A stretch of 37,881 bases of DNA from Acanthamoeba sp. SK_2022b (lineage: Eukaryota; Discosea; Longamoebia; Acanthamoebidae), in NCBI GenBank assembly GCA_027943245.1, contig JANDJZ010000285.1, positions 1 to 37,881 on the forward strand, in the 5' to 3' direction. Within the stretch, counting starts at the first letter, position 1. Each line of letters starts with the position of its first letter. The notes beneath the pieces are model-generated. The model saw only the letters and a program-made list of their open reading frames with translations, searched no databases and was not told the DNA's origin. The translations under genes and the position numbers were made by a program. This document shows, piece after piece, positions 9,920-20,169 of the stretch.

Positions 9920-11061
9920 CTATTTGTGGAAAACGCAGTCACTGCACGCTGGGACGTGCCAGTCGCCCAGATAGGTGTACCCACCGAGAGCCGGAGGGCA
10001 TTGGGATGAGCAGAGGGTCTTGGTGACGCTCGTGTTCTCAAATGCGTACAGGCAGCACAAGAGGCCAACGTAGGGCGATGCCGTGGCTGTGGGCGTAACC
10101 GTGGGCGAGGGCGAGGGCGTGGGCGTGGGCGTGGGTGACGTCATGTTGATCGGGCAGGCATAGACAGACCTCCAATCGAAGAAGAAGTTGTTGAAGGTGG
10201 GTTCTACCCCGTTTGGACCCTGGGCCGACGACAAAAAAGGCAGGCAGCCTGAGCGATTAGAGCGTAGATTTAAAGCATGGCGGTGAAGGTCGCGCACGTA
10301 CGGGGACCATGTTGCCCACTGAGGTATAACTAGGGTCGCAGATGAAGTCGATGGTGGTCGTGATCTTTGCGCCGGCGGCCGTGCTGGACGTGAACACGAT
10401 ACGGAAGCCCTGCAAACCCACGTGTGCCGGTCAGTCTACTTTGCTACGCCCATGCCACCACCGCCACCAGGCTCGCTGCAAGCGCATGAGCGAAACCAGA
10501 CGAACCTGCTCGTTTCCAGGACGCGGGGACGCGCTCCATTGGGCAGTGGTGAAGTCGCCCAGCACCCAGCCGCCTTTCGTGGGCACAGGTGGCAGGAAAG
10601 AACGGTAAGAAAAAAAAAGAGAGAAGACGACGAAAGAGCGAAAGCGGCAGAAGAGAGAAGAACCGGACGACGAGCCGACAATCCTCTGGCACAGGGCGAC
10701 GTTCTGGGCAGTACCACACTGGGAGGCAGATCGCCGGTTCAGGTAAGTAGCAAGTTAGTTGGGGAGAAAGAATCGACAGGGAAAAGAGGGCCGTACGGCA
10801 GTGGTCCTGCAGGGAGTGTAGTTCACCACATACGATTCCCAGCTCGTACTCTGGAGGAAATTGGTTAGTGAGATGCTCAATGTAAAAGGGGCAAAGAACG
10901 AAGAGGGGAATAACCTGCGGATAGGAGCGGAGGGGCGAGATGTCGTAGCTACGTCCATTGATGGTGTTGTGGCACACCGACTGGCCCGCAGTAGACGCGG
11001 ACCAAAAAAACAGGAGGGCGGTGATGACGAAGGTCAAGTGCTGAGGTTGAGGGGCTTTCAT
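9920..11061 (-). CDS. Secreted MRH-domain (mannose-6-phosphate receptor homology) protein
   Basis: Six exons: 11061-10915, 10850-10797, 10718-10664, 10573-10506, 10409-10302 and 10219-9920, all in phase, giving 243 residues. It starts with a signal peptide (MKAPQPQHLTFVITALLFFW). The MRH pattern follows in order: CHNTINGRSYDISPL, YTPCRTTACGTAQNVALCQ, GGWVLGDFTTAQWS, GFRIVFTSST, TTTIDFICDP and FFFDWRSVYACP. These are the paired-Cys blocks of the MRH fold found in lysosomal sorting receptors, OS-9 and ATG27. The usual Glu of the last block (F-E-W-x-T) is Asp here and the Arg before the IDFxCD strand is Lys, so mannose-6-phosphate binding is doubtful. A Thr/Pro/Ser linker and a Cys-rich tail ending ACSDCVFHK follow; no membrane helix is visible. 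Each exon is too short to be recognised alone. Confidence 0.82.
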
Positions 11062-11779
11062 GTTTCCTGCGCACGAAAGTGAAAGTGCAAGCAGGAGTGT
11101 GAATACTGTGGCTGGTGCCGTGCGGTCGACAACATTGCCATTGTTCAAATTCGGGCGAAGCTTGTGATGGTCGTATTGCGTGGCGCCACGCAACCAAGTT
11201 ACCCCTCGCGTTTTTCACGGTGCCTTCCCCTCGTGCCCACGCAAGTCCGTTTGCCAATGGGTGTATTTCTTGCACGTTCCTCCCATTCCTCACATTCCGC
11301 AAGCCCTCTCGTTCTCAACTCACCGAGGCGTGGACCTACGACCGACCAATGGCGACGGACGTCTTGGCGAGTTTGGCTGCGGGTGCGAGCGTAGGGGGGG
11401 GGGGCGCGGAGGACGATTTTAAGTGGCGAGGCCCTCGATCTTATGGCCACGATGGCCGTGTCGCTTCGTGACATGCAGAAGGAGATAGTATCGCTCAAGC
11501 ATGGGGCGAGTGGGGCAAGCGCGAGGTGCCCAAAAGGGAAGGCAAGGAAGTGGAGGGTGAGCACGCGCTCAAGATGTCAGTAAACCCCAGCAACACTACC
11601 CTCCTTGGGGACGACGACCATGACTTGCCAACGCCAACCTTTAGTGTCAATCAACCTATTGCCTGAACCTGGTCGCCATGACTTACCCAGTGGCATGGAG
11701 TAGCTATCTCACGCCGGTGGCAGAGAAGCTGGGCGCCTCCTCTGTGGGGCCCCAGGAAGCAGTGAGGTGGACCAACTTG
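11062..11779. other. Intergenic region with possible coding remnant
   Basis: Holds the upstream region of the MRH gene. From 11349 a plus-strand stretch starts MATDVLASLAAGASVG, is interrupted at a G11-12 tract (about 11394-11405), and continues in another frame as SGEALDLMATMAVSLRDMQK, which looks like a short coiled coil. It may be the N-terminus of the broken gag that follows; the link is weak. Confidence 0.3.
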
Positions 11780-12460
11780 CCCATCTGTGCAATCCTGACC
11801 TTCTCTGGAGTGGCTGGGGAGACTGTTCACCTATGGGCTGTGAAGGTGAAGCTGCACAGTGCCCAGTCCAGTTGTAATCAGTGTACACATATTGTGCATC
11901 TGCAGCTCTTGAGGGTGCAGCTGCCACTTGGCTTCACATCACAGGGGAGGATGTGATGTTTAAACCACTTGGAGGCAGAGCTCATGAAGAGCTTCATGCC
12001 TTCTTCTAGAGTCAAGCTATTGAATGAGTTCTTCATCTGCTCTCAGGAGCACTTGGAGTCCATGCATGATTTCTACTACCACCTCTTGTTGCTGGGCAAG
12101 CGCAGTAACCTTGTTGACCCAGACCTGTTTGCCTCTTAGTTCCACAAAGGTCTCCACTCAGATGTCCAGAAGAGCATTGAGCTCTTGCCCAGCCAGCTCT
12201 CCATGGACAAGTTATACAAGCAGGCCAAGGAGATTGAGGCCAGACTGGGATCATCCATCACAGGCCCTGGAGTGTGGTTCAAACTAGGCACTGGGGTGGT
12301 GGCTGCTGGGAGGCTGCCCGGTGAGGGGTGAGGGCCAGATGTGCCACCAAAGCTGCCACCAATCTGTTGGAGGGAGCAGGCTCCTGTGCCACCTGCAAGG
12401 GCCACCAGATGCACCCAACAGAAGAACAGAAACAACCACACCTTGGCGAAGCAGGCAACT
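11780..12460 (+). pseudogene. Broken LTR-retrotransposon gag-like sequence
   Basis: Three pieces in different frames together resemble the Retrotrans_gag (Ty3/Gypsy-type) domain. They are AILTFSGVAGETVHLWAVKVK (from about 11790), ASAALEGAAATWLHITGEDV (about 11895-11955), and from 11984 LLNEFFICSQEHLESMHDFY ... LPSQLSMDKLYKQAKEIEARL. The third piece is interrupted by a TAG at about 12137. A short CATCKGHQ stretch near 12390 may be the remains of a zinc knuckle. At least two frameshifts and one stop mean it is not functional. No protease, reverse transcriptase or integrase and no LTR pair were found. GC content is lower than in neighbouring genes, as expected for a foreign element. Confidence 0.55.
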
Positions 12461-12724
12461 GTGCAATAATCAACCACCACTTCACCACATGCTCCACACC
12501 ATCTACAACCATGGTGACACTGTGCTAGACGATCTCACACAAGCACCAAGCCCTGCTGTGGTCAACATCACCAAGTGTGCAGGGCTGACAGTTGCTGTTG
12601 GTGGGATGCAGAGTGGTGAGCAAGGCCAACATCACTTATCAATTGAGGGGGAGGGGACAAGAGATTTTTTATGTTCTGCTGTTCATCTTCTGAGTTGGAT
12701 GGTGGTTAAATATAGGGGAAGAAG

Positions 12725-13144
12725 GTGAAGGGGAGGAAGGAGAAAGAAGAGGAAGAACATGATGGAGGTAAGGACAGCTCATGTCCTAAATTACAAGTAA
12801 TTGTACTGACAAAAAAAGATTGTACAGATCAATTTGCACAACAGAGCTGTGCCTTTAATGATGATGATTTACAAGAATTGCTGGGCATCCCTCGTCCCTC
12901 CCTTTCATTGTTCATCTCTTCACATGAGGACCATATATCCACCAAAAGAGGACCACAATATACCAAACTCTCAAGCTTTGTCTGGATCATGGTTGAGGAG
13001 CCAAATGAGGAAGGGATGGGTGTGGTAGATGCCAGTGTCCCTCACACTCTGCAACAAGTGTTGATGGCCCTTGATGTCAATGGGCCTGTGTCATGCTGTA
13101 ACATAGTCAGGGAGGCAGCTGATAACAGAGACAAAGCCAGCTAG
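12725..13144 (+). CDS. Unrecognised 139-codon open frame
   Basis: Open frame beginning MKGRKEKEEEEHDGG and continuing through CAFNDDDLQELLGIPRPSLS and VPHTLQQVLMALDVNGPVSCC. After the charged start its composition is protein-like. It lies directly after the broken gag and shares the lower GC of this island, so it may be another part of the same element or an exon of a host gene. I do not recognise it and see no supporting splice partner. Confidence 0.3.
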   Translation: MKGRKEKEEEEHDGGKDSSCPKLQVIVLTKKDCTDQFAQQSCAFNDDDLQELLGIPRPSLSLFISSHEDHISTKRGPQYTKLSSFVWIMVEEPNEEGMGVVDASVPHTLQQVLMALDVNGPVSCCNIVREAADNRDKAS

Positions 13145-13410
13145 GTACCAAACAGTGTTGCATTGGTGAACTTGTGCCAGAGCCCTTGTGGCACTTGAGT
13201 TGCAGAGCTGGGCTTGTAGCAGTCAGATGGTCTTGCAGACTGTGAAAGTGAGGTCTGTAGACAGAGGGAATGGTGGTGAGAATTAATTATCTTGTTTTCA
13301 TACATTTGACATGCATTGGATGTGACAATCCTCTTTTTTTGTACATTTTTCTGTTTTCCCAAATCTGACATGTGTTGGATTTGATATTTGCCTTTGTTGG
13401 CCTTGGATAC
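13145..13410. other. Non-coding spacer
   Basis: AT-richer sequence after the unknown ORF; no gene or element seen. Confidence 0.5.
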
Positions 13411-13690
13411 CACCACCACCACCTGACCACCACCACCTGACCACCACCACCTGACCACCACCACCTGACCACCACCACCACTACAACACCACCACAACAC
13501 CATATCACCACAACACCACAACAACATCACCACAACAACACACAACATCACCACAACACCACAACACCACACCAACACCACAACACCGCAAGACCACAAC
13601 ATCACAACACCACCACCACAAGACCACAACATCAACTCAACATCACTACGACAAGACCACATCATCAACTCAACACCACATCACAAAGTA
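13411..13690. repeat. CCACCACCACCTGA minisatellite and CAACAC-rich tract
   Basis: 13411-13470 has four to five tandem copies of a 14-base unit, CCACCACCACCTGA. It grades into a degenerate (CACCACAACAC)n tract up to about 13690. On the opposite strand it reads as a long Val/Trp/Cys-only open frame, which I regard as artefact. Confidence 0.9.
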
Positions 13691-14064
13691 CAATTTATCA
13701 TGTCCATTGACAATCCAACCTGTGTAAGATTGTCAGTTCAATCCCATTTCCCTTACCTTTTTCTCATCTGACCTGCAGCGGGTTGTGAATCAAGTCCATT
13801 TCAGACTGTTTTGATGTTAGGGAGTCCTTGCATGGCCTGCCAACACCAGATCTTGTAAGCAGGCAGTGCGTTCTGCAGCAGAGAGGATGTTGCTGGTGTT
13901 GAGCATGAAGCTCAGCTGCAGCAGCTGGTGATCATGCTCATGGGCAGAGAGATGGCACATGAGAGAAGAGGATGGGTAAAATGAATAAAGAAGTAAAGTT
14001 GATAGTGTGGTGAGGAGTGACACCTTTACAAATGCAGTAATGCAAACATTATTACCATTAACCT
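13691..14064. other. Spacer with no supported gene
   Basis: 374 bases after the minisatellite. A 103-codon minus-strand frame (14128-13817) overlaps the end of the receptor pseudogene in another frame. It has ordinary composition but no domain I recognise, so it is left uncalled. Confidence 0.4.
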
Positions 14065-15292
14065 TCAGCTTAAGGAAGATGGCAAACGTTTTAACACAGC
14101 CGGCAGACATGGTCTTAATGTTGTCCACTGTGACTCAAGGAGACCTGCATCATAAAAAGTGGATGAAGCTTCTACCTCCCAGTTGAGTCGGTTGAACGCG
14201 TGGAGATCCTGCTTGGTAGCGAATGGCGGCTGGAACAGCTGCTTGTGCTGGATGGAGAACTGGCGGAGAATCGATGAGGCCCGTCGCTGTTGCACCGGCT
14301 TGGGCGTCAGCCGCCGTTTCCACACCACGAGACCAACCAGCGCGCCGATGGCCACAAACGCCAGCAGCGCCACGGGCACGCCCACCGCCACGGCAAAAAT
14401 CATAGGCGAGACCCCTCCGCTGGCGCTGTCAACAGACGAGGTGGCGGCCGTGGCGAGGTAGACCAATGGATCGTAGTGGAGCGAGCCCGTGAAGTAGGGG
14501 AAGGTCAAGGTCAAGATGACGCGCCGGTTGTTGCCTGGGTCGACGCCAGCCGAAACGGTGATCGAGCGCACGTCCAAACTGGCGCCGAACTCGGCCACGT
14601 GGAAGGTGCTGAACTGGACGACATCGCCCTCGCCGCCGCCGGCTGTGTCCAGGCTCCACAGGGTCATGTCAGCGTTGGTCCACGAGTGGATGCTGCCCAC
14701 CGGCGCACCCACGTCCAGCGCATAGGTGACCTCGAACGAGCCCGACGTCGATGTCGACGGCCACCGGTCGAGCCGCAACGAGAACTTGACGGAGCGAGCA
14801 GGCACCGTGTAACCGTGTAGGTGGTGCCGGCAAAGGCCACCGAGCGCGAGGCCGTGCCAAACTCGAACTGCTGCTGCACGAGGGCGGCGGTGCCCGCCAA
14901 GGTCGTGTTGTAGAGCACGGGACGGTGGAGTCGCGCGTGTGGCTGACCACGGTCAGAGGCGCCAGTGGCAAACCGGCGCGGAAACCGATCGGCGCCAAGT
15001 GTGCCCAATGCTCTGCGTTGTGAACGACACTGGCCTGTCAGCCGTACCATGTGGAGGAGAGTGAGAGAAGACAGAGGGAGTAAACGCGTACTGGTAGGAC
15101 TGGTGGAGTTGAGTCAAGCGCCAGGGGCGGCATCGTCGAAGGTGGCCACTGTGTAAGAAAGCAGGACCACTGAGGGGGCGCCAGAGGTCGAGGGCGAGGG
15201 CGTCAATGACGCCGATGCCGTGAGGCTCGCAGACGACGACGGCGACAGTGTTGTCACTGATGTAGTGGGGATGGGAAGTGTTGGCGAAGCTG
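14065..15292 (-). pseudogene. Frameshifted third RCC1-like receptor family member
   Basis: Read on the minus strand it follows the second half of the two RCC1-like receptors: a Pro/Ser/Thr stalk (15296 down, TTSVTTLSPSSSASLTAS), VATFDDAAPGA matching their TATFGSDSP block, VLYNTTLAG matching VLYSAVLPD, VKFSLRLDRW, LTLTFPYFTGSLHYDP matching LSFPSFGRSLEYDP, and a membrane helix MIFAVAVGVPVALLAFVAIG with a basic stop (WKRR). The C-terminal tail is longer (to 14065). The propeller half is missing. Two frame breaks are visible: near 14920 (one base) and an exact 8-bp tandem duplication at 14804-14819. It ends exactly where the inverted RhoGEF fragment begins (15293), so its 5' half may have been lost there. 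Confidence 0.65.
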
Positions 15293-15415
15293 CCACGAAC
15301 TCCTGGACGCCCCGTCGTTAACGATTGACTACTGTCACAACTACGTGTGTCGTGTGTGTGTCGTGTTGTGTGTCGTGTTGTGTGTGTGTGTGTGTCGTGT
15401 GTGTGTGTGTGTGTG

Positions 15416-15463
<48 letters not shown>

Positions 15464-16583
15464 CACGAGCAGGCATGCCTGGATGATCGTGTTGAGGTTG
15501 TTGACGTAGTTGATCTCGGTGTCGATCAGCTCGCGCCACAGCATGTCGGTCCTCTTCCTGCGCTCGGCGCGTCCGCCGTCTGCCTCCTCGGGCGGAGACG
15601 ACGCCGTCGACTTGAGCCTGTCGTTATGATTGGCACATCACATCATCATCCTCTTCATCATCATCATCTTCATTGCGCATCGACGACGTACTGTTGGAGT
15701 GAGCGCCAGACCACGGTCGGTTCCATGGAGCGCAGCCTGTGGAGCTGCGCGCACTTGGCACTGGCCGACGTCGTGCGCGAGGTGGCCGGCGCGGAACCGC
15801 CGCCGCCGCCGTCGCCGCCCAACGGCAGCTTGGACAGCCCGAGCGTCGTCGACGCCTGGTCCTTTGCCTGCGCTCCATCGTCGTCACCACCGCCATCATC
15901 GCCATCCGCTTCGCCATCGACGAGAAGGGCGTCGTCGTCCTCGTCGACGGGCTTGGCGTCGACGTCGCCGTCGCCGTCGACATCGGCCGGCGCGATCGCG
16001 CGAAGGCGCTCGTCGCTCTTGGAGAGGCTGAGCTGCCGGAAGTGGCCGATCGTGCACGGGACCATGTCGGCGCTCCCCGACCGCTCCCACTCCTCCACGT
16101 CCTCCGCCAGCAAGCCCGCCTCGACTTCGTCGTCGTCGTCCTCGCCACCACCGCCGCCGCCGCCTCCGCTCGTCGACTTCTTCGCCACCTTGTCCCTCTT
16201 GCTCTTCTTTCTGCTGCTCCCGCTGGCCGTCTTCTTGATGGGCGTGTCGGGCAGGTCGCTCCACTTCAAGGCGCCGCCCACGCGCGCGTCGCTGGACTTG
16301 GCCTTGGTGGCGAGGCTGATCTTGCCCGACGAGGCGAAGAGCGGGCCGGCGGTGGCAGAGGCCGGGGGGCACCCGTCCGAAGAAGCGGGCATGGTGGCGG
16401 CCAAGGTCAGGGCCTTGAGCGTCTTTCTCTTGGACTTCTTTTTCATCTTTTTGCTGCTTCCCTTGGTCCCTTCATCTTGACCATCTCCAACACCTTCATC
16501 TTTGTCGATGCCCTCCACCGGTTCTCCATCCTTGGAAGCCTTTTTCATCTTTTTCTTCTTCTTTTTGCTGCTCCCCTCTCCCT
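15293..16583 (-). pseudogene. Inverted RhoGEF fragment (left arm of 1291-bp inverted repeat)
   Basis: Reverse complement of 22615-23905, with equal length and no difference found, including the impure CA/TG run of more than 100 bases. It carries the RhoGEF gene from inside exon 1 (GSSKKKKKKMKK) through exon 2 (ELIDTEINYVNNLNTIIQ) to the first bases of exon 3, on the minus strand. It has no start codon of its own and neither end falls at a gene boundary, so it cannot be a working gene. It abuts the receptor pseudogene on one side and the 5'-truncated MIOS gene on the other. It may be a very recent inverted duplication or an assembly join. Confidence 0.85.
15349..15462. repeat. Impure (GT)n microsatellite in left inverted-repeat arm
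   Basis: TG run with regular TCG interruptions, the same as the CA run at 23736-23849 on the other arm. The matching pattern of interruptions and length is the strongest sign that the two arms are the same molecule or a very recent copy. Confidence 0.95.
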
Positions 16584-16789
16584 GCGGGAGCCGATCTTCT
16601 CGCTGCACACGGGCAGCAAGAGCCTGATCCAGATCGAGTGGTGCTCCACGCGCAGCGGCATCCTCGCGTCGATCGGCAAGGAGGAGTCCATCCTCAAGCT
16701 GTGGGACCTCAACGACTCGTCGCTCGACCTCCCCGCCGACCCCGCCGCCCAGCAGCAGGAGCTCAACCTCAAGCACACCCGGCCCTGCC

Positions 16790-16850
<61 letters not shown>

Positions 16851-17498
16851 GATAGGGCTCACCGTGGGTGGCGTGGCAGCGTACGAGGCGAGCGAGCCAA
16901 TCAGCTGCATCTCGTGGCACCCGACCAAGGAGTACCGCATCCTCACGGTCACCAACTCGTCGTTCGTGGAGGTGGTCTCGCTGCACGAGTCGATCCCCGT
17001 GTCGTGGGCCCCCTACGGCGACCTCTCGTTCGCCTACGGTCGACAAATAATCCAGGGCTCCACCGCCATCCACCCTTCGGGCCTCTCCCCGTCCTCTTCG
17101 GCCGAACAGTGCGCCCTGCCCTGTTGTTGTATTAAATTTTATTTTATTTTATTTTTGAATTATTTTTATTTATTTTATGGTTTTGAGACGTTGCTGATCC
17201 GTGTGCATGAGCGGGAATGCTCGTAGACAGGATGCTGCCCAGCAGGGGACCATCTCCTTTGTGGGATGAACACAACAAGGCCCTCAACGGCTAGGCTCGA
17301 TCGGACATCGAGAAGAACAAGAAGCTGGCAGCGAACGCCTTTGCACACGGGCACAAGAGGATCCAGATCAAGTGGTGCTCCACGCGCAGGGCGCCAGTCG
17401 ATCGGCAAGGTCCTGTCCATTCAAGCTGTGGGACTCAACGACTCGTCGCTCGACCTCCCCGCTTGGTTCGTGAGCTCAATTCAAGCACTCGGCCCTGC

Positions 17499-17557
<59 letters not shown>

Positions 17558-19038
17558 GATAGGGCTCACCGTGGGTGGCGTGGCAGCGTACGAGGCGAGC
17601 GAGCCAATCAGCTGCATCTCGTGGCACCCGACCAAGGAGTACCGCATCCTCACGGTCACCAACTCGTCGTTCGTGGAGGTGGTCTCGCTGCACGAGTCGA
17701 TCCCCGTGTCGTGGGCCCCCTACGGCGACCTCTCGTTCGCCTACGGTCGACAAATAATCCAGGGCTCCACCGCCATCCACCCTTCGGGCCTCTCCCCGTC
17801 CTCTTCGGCCGAACAGTGCGCCCTGCCCTGTTGTTGTATTAAATTTTATTTTATTTTATTTTTGAATTATTTTTATTTATTTTATTTTTGAGACGTTGCT
17901 GACGTGGCATGATGGGAATGCTCGCACAGGATGCTGGAGCAGCTGGACATCTCCTTTGTGATGAAGCAAAAGGCCCTCAACGGCTACTCGATGGACATCG
18001 AGAAGAACAAGAAGCTCAGCGACGCCTTTGGCACGCAGGAGCTCAAGGTCTGCTGGTCCTGGCTCGCCAGTACGCTGCGCCCTTCTTGTTCCTGTTCTTC
18101 TAGGCGATCGTCTTCTTCTTCTTCTTCATGTCGCGTGGTGGCTCGCTTGGTTCGTCGTTTCCTGATCTGTCATCTGTGCTCGTTCTGTGCTGCTCGTGGG
18201 ACCACCCGAACAGACGCCAACAGCAAACGAAAAGACAAGCACAGCGACTTCTCGGGCATCGTGGCCATTCTCACCGGCAACGCGTCGACTGACCTCCCGA
18301 CCAACATCACCCAACGCGAAAAGGCCGAAGTACCGCCCTGGCTTTTCCCTCTCTTTCTCTCTTTTAAATTAACTATTGTATTTATTACAAGAATTATTTT
18401 ATTTTATTTTTTTTCAAACTAGGGCGATTTCTGATCGTTCTTTTGACCGAACAGGGAGGATTCAAGACGTACTACAGTCCACAGCGGCAGGCTGTGCTCC
18501 GACTGTGCGGGTGGGACATGGAGTCGGCCTCTCTCGACGACATGGTACACTTATTATTATTGTTAATATTTACTTTCGTTTTTGGATGTTATTTGAGCGC
18601 TTATCCATTTATTTATATATTTATTTATTCGACGAATCGTTGCAGTTGTCGGTGCTGGAACAACAGAACCAGTTCGAGCGGGCCGCCGCCATCGCCGTGT
18701 TCCATCTGGACATCCGGCGCGCGGTGCTCGCCCTCAAGCGCGCCATCGCCGCCGACAGCGCCAACGAGTCGTTCCGCCTCGTCGCCATGGCCCTCGCCGG
18801 CTACGAGGGCGCGCAGCAGATGTCCCTGGGCCTCGGGGGCAGCTCGCTGTGGAAGGAGACCTGCGCCTCGCTCAAGGAGCAGATCGGGTCGGCCTACCTC
18901 CGCGCCGCCTTTGCCTTCCTCTGCGCCGACTCGGTGCCCGACTTTGCCGAAGTGCTCGACCAGTACGACGAGATGAGCCTCGCCGACCGCATCGCCTTTG
19001 GCTGTCGCTTCCTGCCCGACGCCGACGTACGTAGCTCC

Positions 19039-19104
<66 letters not shown>

Positions 19105-20169
19105 AGACGTGTGATGTGCGTGTGCAGCTGCAACGCTACATCACGCAGTCGGCGGCGGGCGCGGTGAACAGCGGCTCGCTGGCGGGGCTCATGCTCACGG
19201 GCCTCAGCCCGCAGGGCGTCGACCTCCTCGAGAACTACCTCAACCGCACCGGCGACGTCCAGACGGTTGGCCGCCCCGCTCCCTATCACGCCCTACAAGT
19301 TGTTGTCGACACGCCCTGCGGGTGGAGCACTGGATGCGACACTGCTACCGCAACCTGCTCGACATGTGGCAGCTCTGGCACGAGCGCGCCCTCCTCGACG
19401 TGGCCCGCATCGCCACCGTCTCCGAGCCCCGACCTCCCGGCCAGGTACTCCCCCCCCATCGTCTCTCCTTTCCCGTAACGGACCGTTTGCTTACGGCGAC
19501 GTCGATTGGTTTGGGGGGGGGGGGCAAAGGTGTTTGCGCGATGCAATTTCTGCAGCCAGTCGCTGTCGATGAACATGCTGGGCGCCAAGATGGGCAGAGG
19601 CCGCGGTATGACCCCGCAGCCCAAGGCCTCCAGCTCCGAACGAAAGCAAAAGGTACAAAAATTTATTTGATTATTTTAGTTATCTTTTTGTGGTCGTTGT
19701 GTTTTTTGTTTTATTATTTTATTTAATTGTATATAATTCAAGGTGATTTCTAAAATATCTTATTTGGCGTGTGCGCGCAGGTGTCATCTTGTCCGTCGTG
19801 TGGCAAGCCGCTCCCGTTGTGTTCCATCTGCCTGCTCCCCCTCGGCTGCTCCACGCCCGTCTTCACCGGATCGCGCAACGCGAGCGAGAAACAACGTACG
19901 CGCACATTTTTTTATATTTATTTATTAGATATTTAAATATTAAATATCAAATATCAAATATTGACGCACTTATTATTTATCTTTGTATTATGTGTGCAGC
20001 GGTGTACTGGGCCGAGGGTGGAAGCAAGTTCGAGGATTGGTACACGTGGTGCCAGACCTGCAGGCACGGCGGCCACGCGGCCCACCTCATGGACTGGTTC
20101 GCGCGCCACGTCGAGTGCCCCGTGACCGACTGCAACTGCCGCTGCTACTCCCTCGACCCGCTCGAGTGA
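16584..20169 (+). CDS. MIOS: MIOS / SEA4 homologue (GATOR2 subunit), 5' end missing
   Basis: Visible exons: 16585-16792, 16880-17108 (or its duplicate 17587-17815), 17930-18069, 18214-18329, 18455-18544, 18646-19026, 19128-19265, 19328-19444, 19530-19652, 19781-19895 and 20000-20169; about 608 residues against about 875 in human MIOS. MIOS is a GATOR2 subunit acting on TORC1 at lysosomes. The visible part starts in the last WD repeats (EWCSTRSGILASI, SCISWHPTKEYRI). It continues through the alpha-solenoid (QFERAAAIAVFHLDIRRAV, LLTGLSPQGVDLLENYL, RTGDVQT, YRNLLDMWQLWHERA) to the zinc-binding end (CNFCSQS, CPSCGKPLPLCSIC, WCQTCRHGGHAAHLMDWF, CPVTDCNC). The junction 19265/19328 is in frame but drops about 20 residues relative to human, so it is uncertain. 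The N-terminal WD repeats are absent because the inverted RhoGEF fragment ends at 16583. Confidence 0.85.
16794..16848. repeat. (AC)n microsatellite at MIOS donor, first copy
   Basis: CA run starting inside the donor itself (A|GTACACAC). A second such run at 17502-17555 belongs to the duplicated copy. Confidence 0.95.
17502..17555. repeat. (AC)n microsatellite, duplicated copy
   Basis: Second version of the run at 16794-16848, part of the 0.7-kb tandem duplication in MIOS. Confidence 0.95.
19041..19101. repeat. (GT)n microsatellite in MIOS intron
   Basis: Pure TG run in the 101-base intron between GCCGAC (19026) and CTGCAACGC (19128). Confidence 0.95.

Larger units (their letters stand above)
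16600..17930. repeat. About 0.7-kb tandem duplication within MIOS
   Basis: The exon at 16880-17108 and its flanks recur at 17587-17815 (offset 707 bases), identical as far as I can follow, including the AT-rich intron start. Between them, 17190-17500 is a scrambled, indel-rich version of the next exon (17930 on) fused into the previous exon (around 16626): GACATCGAGAAGAACAAGAA at 17303 matches 17993, and ATCCAGATC at 17361 matches 16627. The preceding exon ends in phase 1 and the following exon expects phase 2. Either copy alone fits, but using both in series shifts the frame. Confidence 0.8.

Noticed and set aside
13141..13668. 175-codon Val/Trp/Cys-rich frame on the minus strand
   Set aside because: Translation of the CCACCA minisatellite and its flank; no splice context and repeat composition only.
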